From Bacteroidota bacterium (GTDB lineage Bacteria > Bacteroidota > Bacteroidia > Flavobacteriales > Flavobacteriaceae), in contig JAHZIZ010000374.1 in the NCBI GenBank assembly GCA_022601215.1, positions 1 to 12,966 of the forward strand: a stretch of DNA of 12,966 nt, in the 5' to 3' direction. Both the position numbers and the translations under genes were made by a program. Position 1 is the stretch's first letter, and every line of letters begins with the position of its first letter. Of this stretch, positions 7,402 to 12,966 are shown piece after piece. The notes under the pieces were generated by a model. The model was not told the origin of the DNA. It worked only from the letters and a program-made list of their open reading frames with translations, and did no database searches.

Positions 7402-7914
7402 TTATCCTTTAAACCAACTGGAATACTCGACATAATTAGCAGCTATACGCCCTATTTCGCCATCGATTAACTCCTGACTAATATCCTTCACCTTTTTTGC
7501 AGGTACTCCTGCATAAATACTCCCGCTTTCAACATGAGTGTTTTTTGTAACTACCGCTCCCGCTGCAATAATGCTATTACTTTCAATAACACAATCGTCC
7601 ATCACAATACTACCCATACCAATAAGAACATTGTCTCGTATCGTACATCCATGTACAATTGCGTTGTGCCCAATTGAAACATTATTTCCAATGGTGGTTG
7701 GTGATTTTTGATAAGTGGCATGAACGACTGCACCGTCTTGCACATTAACACGATCTCCCATCTTTATGAAATGCACATCGCCACGAATCACTGTATTGAA
7801 CCAGACACTGCATTCGGATCCCATAATTACCTCTCCAACTATGGTTGCATTTTGAGCAATAAAACAATCGGTTGGAATTTGGGGATGTTTTCCGTTTACG
7901 GCTTGTATAATCAT
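7402..7914 (-). CDS. Gamma-carbonic-anhydrase-like protein (left-handed beta-helix)
   Basis: A 170-residue protein built of hexapeptide repeats that form a left-handed beta-helix, as in gamma-class carbonic anhydrases (YrdA/CaiE/Cam group), which convert CO2 and bicarbonate using a metal held between subunits of a trimer. The three metal-binding histidines are visible at 65, 83 and 88 (DGAVVH, SIGHNAIVH). The active-site partners Arg44 and Asp46 (VIRGDV) and Gln59-Asp60 (NVQDG) are also present. It lacks the long acidic loop of the archaeal enzyme Cam, as do most bacterial relatives; many of these have no proven activity, so catalysis is not assured. There is no signal peptide, so it is cytoplasmic. 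It starts 10 bases after the response regulator stop and is probably the last gene of that operon. Confidence 0.9.
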   Translation of the reverse strand: MIIQAVNGKHPQIPTDCFIAQNATIVGEVIMGSECSVWFNTVIRGDVHFIKMGDRVNVQDGAVVHATYQKSPTTIGNNVSIGHNAIVHGCTIRDNVLIGMGSIVMDDCVIESNSIIAAGAVVTKNTHVESGSIYAGVPAKKVKDISQELIDGEIGRIAANYVEYSSWFKG

Positions 7915-7924
7915 AGTGTACTAT

Positions 7925-8656
7925 TTATCCAAAGTAACTTAATAAATCCTTTTTCTTTGCGGGACTCACCATAATTTCTTTTCCATTACTAAGCACTACA
8001 CTTCCTCCCTTTCCTTTTTTATATTCGGTAATGGCATTTACATTGACAAGATAGCTTTTATGAACACGAGCAAAACCATTCTCGGTCAATGCTTCTTCAA
8101 AATATTTAAGAGTCTTACTCACTAATTTCTTCTTGTCGCCTATAAAGATCTGCGTATAGTTATCATCTGCCTTACAATAAAGAATATCTTCTATTTCCAA
8201 CACCTCAAACCCGTTTTGCAAAGGAATCGTAATCTTCCCCGCGACAGTAGTCCGTTTGGGTTTTAAAACGGTATTCTGCAAATTGTTCTCCTTTTCCTTA
8301 ATTTCCTGAACATAATCTACTGCTTCTATTAGCCTATCAATGTCTATTGGTTTGAGCAAATAGTATGAGGCATGTGCGTTCAAGGCATCGATAGCATAAT
8401 GATCATAAGCGGTCACAAAAACCGTTTCAAAGGTTCTATCTCCTACTTTATCTAATAAATCAAAAGCGTTCCCATATGGCATTTCAACATCGAGAAACAC
8501 CAAATCCAACTGATGGTTTCTTATCAACACCAATGCTTCATCTACATTGGCAGCTTCTCCAACCACCCTCACTTTTGGACAGTACTTAGCCAAGTAATTT
8601 TTCAATATTTCTCTACTGGTTTGTTCGTCTTCAACGACAATTGCCTGTAACTCCAT
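7925..8656 (-). CDS. LytTR-family response regulator
   Basis: A 243-residue DNA-binding response regulator. The receiver domain spans residues 1-120, with the acidic pair Glu9-Asp10, phospho-acceptor Asp56 in FLDVEMP, the switch Thr82 (VTAYD) and Lys102 (LLKP). After a charged linker comes a LytTR domain (about 138-243), with ILYCKADDNYTQIF and the typical FARVHKSYLVNVNAI (195-209). LytTR proteins bind paired direct repeats about two helical turns apart through a beta-strand domain. The ATG directly follows the TAG of the histidine kinase gene with no base between, so the two are co-translated partners. A fitting direct repeat lies upstream of the kinase gene (10976-11009). Confidence 0.96.
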   Translation of the reverse strand: MELQAIVVEDEQTSREILKNYLAKYCPKVRVVGEAANVDEALVLIRNHQLDLVFLDVEMPYGNAFDLLDKVGDRTFETVFVTAYDHYAIDALNAHASYYLLKPIDIDRLIEAVDYVQEIKEKENNLQNTVLKPKRTTVAGKITIPLQNGFEVLEIEDILYCKADDNYTQIFIGDKKKLVSKTLKYFEEALTENGFARVHKSYLVNVNAITEYKKGKGGSVVLSNGKEIMVSPAKKKDLLSYFG

Positions 8657-10864
8657 CTAGTCTTTTTTTATCGTTAGTTGTACACGAGTTCCTCGTTCAT
8701 CGTCAAACACATCACTCACCATCACATCCACTTTGTCCTGATACATTTCGTTGAGAATCGCGATACGTTTTTTAATGTTCCCCATTCCCTTCGATTTTTG
8801 TTTTTTCTGATTTTCAGTCTTAAGTTCTTTCGACTTCTTTCTCCCTATTCCATCATCGGTAATTGTTACCACCACCGTTTCATGATCCCGTTGTTTAAAG
8901 TCAATACTAAGCATACCCATCTCCTCCTTATAACGCAATCCATGCCATACAGCGTTCTCTACATATGGTTGCAAAAGCATCGGTGGTATCACAAAATTAT
9001 CTAGAGAGATACTCTCATCTACTACTACTTCGTATTCAAATTTATCTTTAAAACGAAAGTGTTCTAACTTTACATACAATTGCAATAATTCTATTTCCTT
9101 AGACAAAGGGATAAAATCTTCTTCACTGTTTTCAAGTACAGCACGCATCAGTCGTGAAAACTCACTTAAATATCTATTCGCTGCACGTTCATCACTACTC
9201 GCAATAAAGCTATTCACCGAATTTAAGGCATTAAAAATAAAGTGTGGATTCATTTGCGTTCGCAGCGATTTCAAGGCTAAGATATTGTTAGCAAGCTTTT
9301 GCTGGCGCACATTTTTTTTCTGGTTAAACGCAATAAATAACAAGAGCAACGCAACGGCAATTAACGATCCAATGATCCATTTTTGTACAAGATTGTTTTT
9401 TTGAATTAACTCCTGGTTTTCAAAAGCCAATTGATACCTGCTTTCATTCAACGCCCGTTCGCTTTCCAAACTACTTATCCTATTTTGTTTTAAAGCTATC
9501 TCTTTACTGAAGCGCGTAGCTTGTGAAAGTTCCTGTTCTTTTTTAATATAGAGTTCATCTACAACGGTTACATAGCGCTCGTAACTTTCGGCGGCCTTAT
9601 CAAAGTCTCCGATATCTCGATAAATTTCTGAAAGCTTCCTAGTAGCATCCTTTTGAACCACCAAATCTTCCTTAGCATCCGCTTCTGTGATACTCTTCTC
9701 TAAAAATGGAATCGCCTCGTCCCAACGGTCTTGAGCGACATAGGCATTTGCAATTTTATAATTCTGACGCTGCGGTGTAAGAGCGCTGTTAATGTCATCA
9801 CTACCAGCTCCCTCTTCTTCCATGGTTTCAATTTCGTCTAGGGTCTCTTGTCTCAATGCTATCTCCTTATCGAAATCTTGTTTCTGATTGTAGAAATCGG
9901 CTACCTTGTTCTTCTCTTCAGCAGCTCTTTTTCGGTTCTCCCCCTTAGAAAGATTTAATGAATTTCCATAATAGACCTCTGCTTCATCTATGGCCCCTTC
10001 CTGCGCATAAGTTTGCGCAATTTTAGAATTTAAATCGGTAATTTTTGGTGTAATACTGTGCAAATTTGCAACATCGAGCGCCTTCTGATAATTAAACACA
10101 CTCTTTACCCCTTCATTGGTCGCCATATAATTATCTCCCAATCCTTCATAAACTTGCACTTCTTGATAGGGTGATAATTGCAAATTAGTGAGCCCCTTAA
10201 GCTCTTCGATACTCTCTTGATAATTCCCGTTCGCCTTAAACGCAGTAGCCAGTTTAATACGAGTATTCACCTTGGAAATGGATAAAATACTTTGCTTATA
10301 GTTGGCAATAGCCAAATCTGGTAGTTGCCAATATAAATTGATATCTCCCAAAGTCTCAAATGCTATTGCATTTTGCGCCGATGAAGCTTTCTTGCCTCCT
10401 ACAGACTGCAGCGCCTTAGTTACATATTCGATACTCTTTTTAGCATCTATCTTTAAACTTCGCTTGGCCGAATCAATATAGGTTACGAAATAATCTTCTC
10501 TATCGCTTTTTTTACGCTTCTTTACAAACTTAGTCTCAATTGCTTTTCGAACTTCCAACGTAATACGTTGATCATTCTGCACCTCATATCGCACCGTTTC
10601 AAAATCATCACTTCTAATGACCAATTCATCTCCAATGCGTGCGTTAATTTCAAATAAACCCTCACTATTGGTCGTGGTATAACCTCTTCCAATAATCTCT
10701 ACATTCACTCTGGAAATAGGTGTATACTTCTCAGCCTCTACCACCTTACCTTTTAAGGTAAAAGAGGCTTCAGATGAACTTGAATTACTGGCTTCATGCT
10801 GGGCTAGAATCGGTGACGTACCTGCAAAGAACAAGGCAAACAGAAAGTATAATACTGATTTCAT
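8657..10864 (-). CDS. Membrane histidine kinase, LytS type, with carboxypeptidase-regulatory-like and TPR sensor
   Basis: A 735-residue sensor kinase. Residues 1-21 form a signal peptide ending ILAQ. Residues 35-106 look like a carboxypeptidase-regulatory-like beta-sandwich (FTLKGKVVEAEKYTPISRVNV ... TTTNSEGLFEI), a fold best known from SusC-type receptors. Residues 125-435 are helical tetratricopeptide-like repeats (for example AFKANGNYQESIEEL, NAYVAQDRWDEAIPFLEK and YRDIGDFDKAAESYERY), followed by a coiled coil (436-492). One membrane helix lies at 496-513. The cytoplasmic part has the LytS-type phospho-acceptor His541 in QMNPHFIFNALNS, the N-box PYVENAVWHGL (633-643), and ATP-binding DDGIG (670-674) and KGMGNIKKRI (692-701). 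All kinase motifs are intact. The sensor part is periplasmic and presumably senses a protein or envelope state; the ligand is unknown. It is the first gene of the minus-strand operon. Confidence 0.94.
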   Translation of the reverse strand: MKSVLYFLFALFFAGTSPILAQHEASNSSSSEASFTLKGKVVEAEKYTPISRVNVEIIGRGYTTTNSEGLFEINARIGDELVIRSDDFETVRYEVQNDQRITLEVRKAIETKFVKKRKKSDREDYFVTYIDSAKRSLKIDAKKSIEYVTKALQSVGGKKASSAQNAIAFETLGDINLYWQLPDLAIANYKQSILSISKVNTRIKLATAFKANGNYQESIEELKGLTNLQLSPYQEVQVYEGLGDNYMATNEGVKSVFNYQKALDVANLHSITPKITDLNSKIAQTYAQEGAIDEAEVYYGNSLNLSKGENRKRAAEEKNKVADFYNQKQDFDKEIALRQETLDEIETMEEEGAGSDDINSALTPQRQNYKIANAYVAQDRWDEAIPFLEKSITEADAKEDLVVQKDATRKLSEIYRDIGDFDKAAESYERYVTVVDELYIKKEQELSQATRFSKEIALKQNRISSLESERALNESRYQLAFENQELIQKNNLVQKWIIGSLIAVALLLLFIAFNQKKNVRQQKLANNILALKSLRTQMNPHFIFNALNSVNSFIASSDERAANRYLSEFSRLMRAVLENSEEDFIPLSKEIELLQLYVKLEHFRFKDKFEYEVVVDESISLDNFVIPPMLLQPYVENAVWHGLRYKEEMGMLSIDFKQRDHETVVVTITDDGIGRKKSKELKTENQKKQKSKGMGNIKKRIAILNEMYQDKVDVMVSDVFDDERGTRVQLTIKKD

Positions 10865-10879
10865 TTTTAGTTTAAAACG

Positions 10880-10908
10880 TAAACATACGCACTTTACCGC
10901 AGTTCAAA
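10880..10908 (-). promoter_or_regulatory. Candidate promoter of the kinase-regulator operon
   Basis: Read on the minus strand, TTTG (10908-10905) is followed after 17 bases by TATGTTTA (10887-10880). This resembles the Bacteroidota TTTG-N19-TAnnTTTG promoter, with a slightly short spacer and the last G replaced by A. The -7 box ends 15 bases before the kinase ATG, so the leader would be only about 10 bases. Called from sequence similarity alone. Confidence 0.4.
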
Positions 10909-10975
10909 AAATGGTGTTTTTGTATTTCTTCTGAAATGAGCTCCAAAATAACCCTTCACCCTAAAACAGCCAACA

Positions 10976-11009
10976 GGTTCCCTCAATGAAATACTCGGTT
11001 CCCTCAATG
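10976..11009. repeat. 13-bp direct repeat with 21-bp period, candidate LytTR regulator site
   Basis: GGTTCCCTCAATG occurs perfectly at 10976-10988 and again at 10997-11009, separated by 8 bases. The 21-bp period places both copies on the same DNA face, two turns apart. LytTR regulators such as AgrA, YpdB and BtsR are known to bind direct repeats of about this period. The site lies between the LytTR two-component operon and the divergent vWA lipoprotein gene. It ends 27 bases before the latter's likely -7 box, a position suited to activation. That the neighbouring regulator binds here is inference. Confidence 0.55.
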
Positions 11010-11036
11010 TGCTTTTTTTTCTGAAAAAGGTATGTA

Positions 11037-11044
11037 TAGGTTTA
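11037..11044 (+). promoter_or_regulatory. Candidate -7 element of the vWA lipoprotein gene (TAGGTTTA)
   Basis: TAGGTTTA is one base off TAnnTTTG and lies 22 bases before the ATG at 11067. No TTTG is present 17-19 bases upstream; only a T-run (11013-11020) is there. A weak -33 box would fit a promoter that depends on an activator bound at the direct repeat upstream. Low certainty, because short AT-rich matches occur by chance. Confidence 0.3.
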
Positions 11045-11066
11045 CACCGAATTAAATGAAACTATT

Positions 11067-12221
11067 ATGAAAATTCTACAAACTATTGCGTTATTTTTTT
11101 CTGTATTATCGTTGCATGCGTGCAAACTAGACGACCCAAAAAAAACAGCATTACACACTGCCGAACACATTTCTGAAACGGAAGCTTCGGAACACTTTAT
11201 TAGAGTAGCCCTGTTACTTGACACCTCTAACAGCATGGACGGACTCATTGATCAAGCCAAAGCACAACTTTGGGAAATTGTTAATGAATTGTCCTATGCT
11301 AAGTGCCAAAACAAACAGCCCAATCTAGAAATTGCTTTATATGAATATGGCAACGATCGCTTACACGCTAAAGAAGGTTATCTCAGAAAGATTCTCCCGT
11401 TTACAAATGATTTAGACGACGTCTCAAAAGAATTATTCTCACTCACTACCGATGGAGGAAGTGAATACTGTGGCACTGTTATCAAAGCTTCTTTGGAGAA
11501 TCTAGACTGGGGAAATGATGCCGATGATCTAAAAATGATTTTTATAGCCGGAAATGAGCCTTTCACCCAGGGAAAAGTAGATTACAGAGATGCTGGTAAT
11601 CAAGCCAAAGAAAAGGATGTAGTCGTTAACACGATTTTTTGTGGTGATTTTGAACACGGTGTGTCATCAAAATGGCAAGAAGGTGCACAATTAACTTATG
11701 GAGACTATATGGCAATTAATCATGACCGTAAGACCGTACATATTGCTTCTCCTTACGATGATCACATATTACAACTCAACATACAACTCAATGCAACCTA
11801 TGTCCCTTATGGAAAAAGAGGAAGAAATAAAATTGCCATGCAAGCGGAACAGGATGCAAATGCCGCCTACTACGGAAATGAGAATGCAGTGAGCAGAACC
11901 GTATCTAAAAGTTCAAAGTTTTACAAAAACAGTACCTGGGATTTAGTGGACGCAGAAGAAGAGGAAGACTTCAACTATGATAAACTTAAGAAAGACGATC
12001 TCCCTGACGAATTAAAAGACAAGTCTACTGCCGAAATTAAGGCACATGTAAAGAAACAAAAGATAGAACGTGAACGAATACAAAACGAAATAGCAAAATT
12101 AAATGAACAACGAAGAGACTTTGTTGCCGAAAAGAAAAAAAAGAGCAGCAATGGACTGGAAAGTGCTATGATAGATGCCTTGAAGAAACAAGGAAAGAAA
12201 AAGAATTATACATGGAATTAA
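11067..12221 (+). CDS. von Willebrand factor A domain lipoprotein
   Basis: A 384-residue predicted lipoprotein. The signal peptide MKILQTIALFFSVLSLHAC ends in the lipobox LHAC, making Cys19 the lipid-bearing residue; KLDDP follows it. A vWA domain spans about residues 44-250. Its metal-binding site is visible as DTSNS (52-56) after a hydrophobic strand, with a conserved threonine in TTDGG (127-131) and the strand MIFIAGNEPF (157-166). Cysteines at 80, 135 and 192 could form a disulfide. From about 294 on the protein is very rich in Glu and Lys and likely a helical coiled coil. vWA domains usually mediate metal-dependent protein binding; the partner here is unknown. It is a single-gene unit, divergent from the kinase operon, with a terminator directly after its stop. 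Confidence 0.9.
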   Translation: MKILQTIALFFSVLSLHACKLDDPKKTALHTAEHISETEASEHFIRVALLLDTSNSMDGLIDQAKAQLWEIVNELSYAKCQNKQPNLEIALYEYGNDRLHAKEGYLRKILPFTNDLDDVSKELFSLTTDGGSEYCGTVIKASLENLDWGNDADDLKMIFIAGNEPFTQGKVDYRDAGNQAKEKDVVVNTIFCGDFEHGVSSKWQEGAQLTYGDYMAINHDRKTVHIASPYDDHILQLNIQLNATYVPYGKRGRNKIAMQAEQDANAAYYGNENAVSRTVSKSSKFYKNSTWDLVDAEEEEDFNYDKLKKDDLPDELKDKSTAEIKAHVKKQKIERERIQNEIAKLNEQRRDFVAEKKKKSSNGLESAMIDALKKQGKKKNYTWN

Positions 12222-12249
12222 AAAAAGCCCCTCGATGAGGGGCTTTTTT
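12221..12249. terminator. Bidirectional intrinsic terminator
   Basis: GCCCCTC (12227-12233) and GAGGGGC (12237-12243) form a perfect 7-bp GC-rich stem with the loop GAT. It is preceded by six A and followed by six T, extending the pairing to 13 bp and providing a U-run on both strands. It serves the vWA gene, whose stop codon supplies the first A, and the convergent PorP/SprF gene, whose stop is 25 bases away. Confidence 0.93.
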
Positions 12250-12273
12250 ATATGATATAAGGGACAACAACTA

Positions 12274-12966
12274 CTAACGTCCTCTTGGACGCAACATACC
12301 GTTGTATCTCATGTCTTGCGACCATCTTGAAATATTACCATCTAAGAAGTTATATCCAATTGTCAATTGGTGAAACCCACCACTATCAAATTTAACACTT
12401 CCCGATTGGGCAGTATAGGTATATGCGAATAAAAACTTCTTAAAGTTTACCCCCAATACCGGCGTAATTAATTGCAATTTTTGATCTTTTATTTCTGTAC
12501 CATCTAAGAATTCGGAACCGTCAAAACTCCTTCTATACGAAATTCCTCCCCAGATTCTACCAAACTCTACTTCACGATATGCCTTAAAGTTAATATCGAT
12601 AGATTGTTCGCCTGTACGTTCTTTCCATTGAAAAAGGAAGGAAGGCTCATACGACCATATCCCGTAAGATGTTGGTATAAAATAAGCCGAAGCCAACATG
12701 TAAGTTCTCTGATTCCCTGGTTCAAACTTATCATTAAACAAACCTCTATGTTGGAATAACACGTTCTTCGCTGTAAAATATGCCGAAAAATAATCGAAAT
12801 AGTAAGCCGCTCCGACATCTGCATTAAAATAAGAACTACTTTGGATGATTCCTGCAATTACTGGATCAAAATCGGTTGGGTCAAATTGCGTTTCATCCAA
12901 TCTCGACTGAATTAATCCTGCACTAATTCCAAAAGAAACTTGATTCAAATCCGCCTGACTTCTACC
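12274..12966 (-). CDS. PorP/SprF-family type IX secretion outer-membrane protein (partial, N-terminus outside window)
   Basis: The frame is open from the right edge (GRSQADLNQVSFGISAG) to a TAG at 12274-12276, giving 230 residues. The family is normally about 300 or more residues, so the signal peptide and first strands lie beyond the window. The segments FGISAGLIQSRLDE, FDPVIAGIIQ, YYFDYFSAYFTAKNVL and the closing FHQLTIGYNF are typical of PorP/SprF barrels recognised from memory. This family assists secretion of gliding adhesins such as SprB through the type IX system. An apparent TTG start at 12948 is not real, because similar sequence continues upstream. Paralogues of this kind usually follow a large adhesin gene, which would lie to the right of this window; that is inference. 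Confidence 0.88.
   Translation of the reverse strand, partial: GRSQADLNQVSFGISAGLIQSRLDETQFDPTDFDPVIAGIIQSSSYFNADVGAAYYFDYFSAYFTAKNVLFQHRGLFNDKFEPGNQRTYMLASAYFIPTSYGIWSYEPSFLFQWKERTGEQSIDINFKAYREVEFGRIWGGISYRRSFDGSEFLDGTEIKDQKLQLITPVLGVNFKKFLFAYTYTAQSGSVKFDSGGFHQLTIGYNFLDGNISRWSQDMRYNGMLRPRGR

Noticed and set aside
8678..9004. 108-codon open frame on the plus strand inside the histidine kinase gene
   Set aside because: It is antisense to the conserved ATP-binding domain, low-complexity in composition, and lacks any recognisable motif; similar antisense frames elsewhere in the window were dismissed for the same reason.
11012..11030. T-run with a complementary A-run (CTTTTTTTTCTGAAAAAG) as a terminator
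   Set aside because: The pairing is almost all A-T with a tiny loop and no GC stem, and it lies upstream of a gene start rather than after a stop.
12946..12948. TTG start codon for the PorP/SprF gene
   Set aside because: The frame continues to the window edge with family-like residues (GRSQAD), so the gene is simply truncated by the edge.

Overview
The window looks like a chromosome segment from a marine-type member of the Flavobacteriaceae (Bacteroidota). It is AT-rich. The gene order nadK, DUF6089 outer-membrane protein, uppS, bamA, ompH, ompH, murI is characteristic of that family. The promoter-like sites resemble the Bacteroidota TAnnTTTG form rather than the E. coli -10 box. A PorP/SprF-family protein, linked to type IX secretion and gliding, sits at the right edge. 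No RNA genes, insertion sequences, CRISPR arrays or integrase genes were seen, and no gene-free stretch exceeds about 200 bases.

Left half (1-6600, plus strand) is a cell-envelope operon. It holds the tail of a CBS-domain protein, NAD kinase (nadK), a small DUF6089 beta-barrel protein, undecaprenyl diphosphate synthase (uppS), the outer-membrane protein insertase BamA, and two Skp/OmpH periplasmic chaperones. The genes are packed tightly: gaps are 3 and 1 bases at nadK and uppS, and uppS overlaps bamA. A clear intrinsic terminator follows the second ompH. The only internal promoter-like site lies before the DUF6089 gene, next to a perfect 7-bp-arm palindrome. The operon combines the lipid carrier for cell-wall precursors with the machine and chaperones that deliver and insert outer-membrane proteins. 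murI (glutamate racemase, supplying D-glutamate for peptidoglycan) follows the terminator.

Middle (7402-10864, minus strand) is a probable three-gene operon. It is transcribed from a 735-residue membrane histidine kinase (signal peptide, carboxypeptidase-regulatory-like domain, TPR array, one membrane helix, LytS-type kinase), to a LytTR response regulator, to a gamma-carbonic-anhydrase-like protein. The last gene runs convergently into murI with no base between the two stop codons.

Right part (10865-12966) begins with a 202-base divergent intergenic region. It then has a lipoprotein with a von Willebrand A domain (plus strand), a bidirectional terminator, and the C-terminal three quarters of a PorP/SprF outer-membrane protein (minus strand, cut by the window edge). 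The most notable unreported signal is in the intergenic region: a perfect 13-bp direct repeat with a 21-bp period just upstream of the vWA gene's likely promoter. That geometry is typical of LytTR-regulator sites. It suggests, by inference only, that the adjacent two-component system controls the vWA lipoprotein gene.
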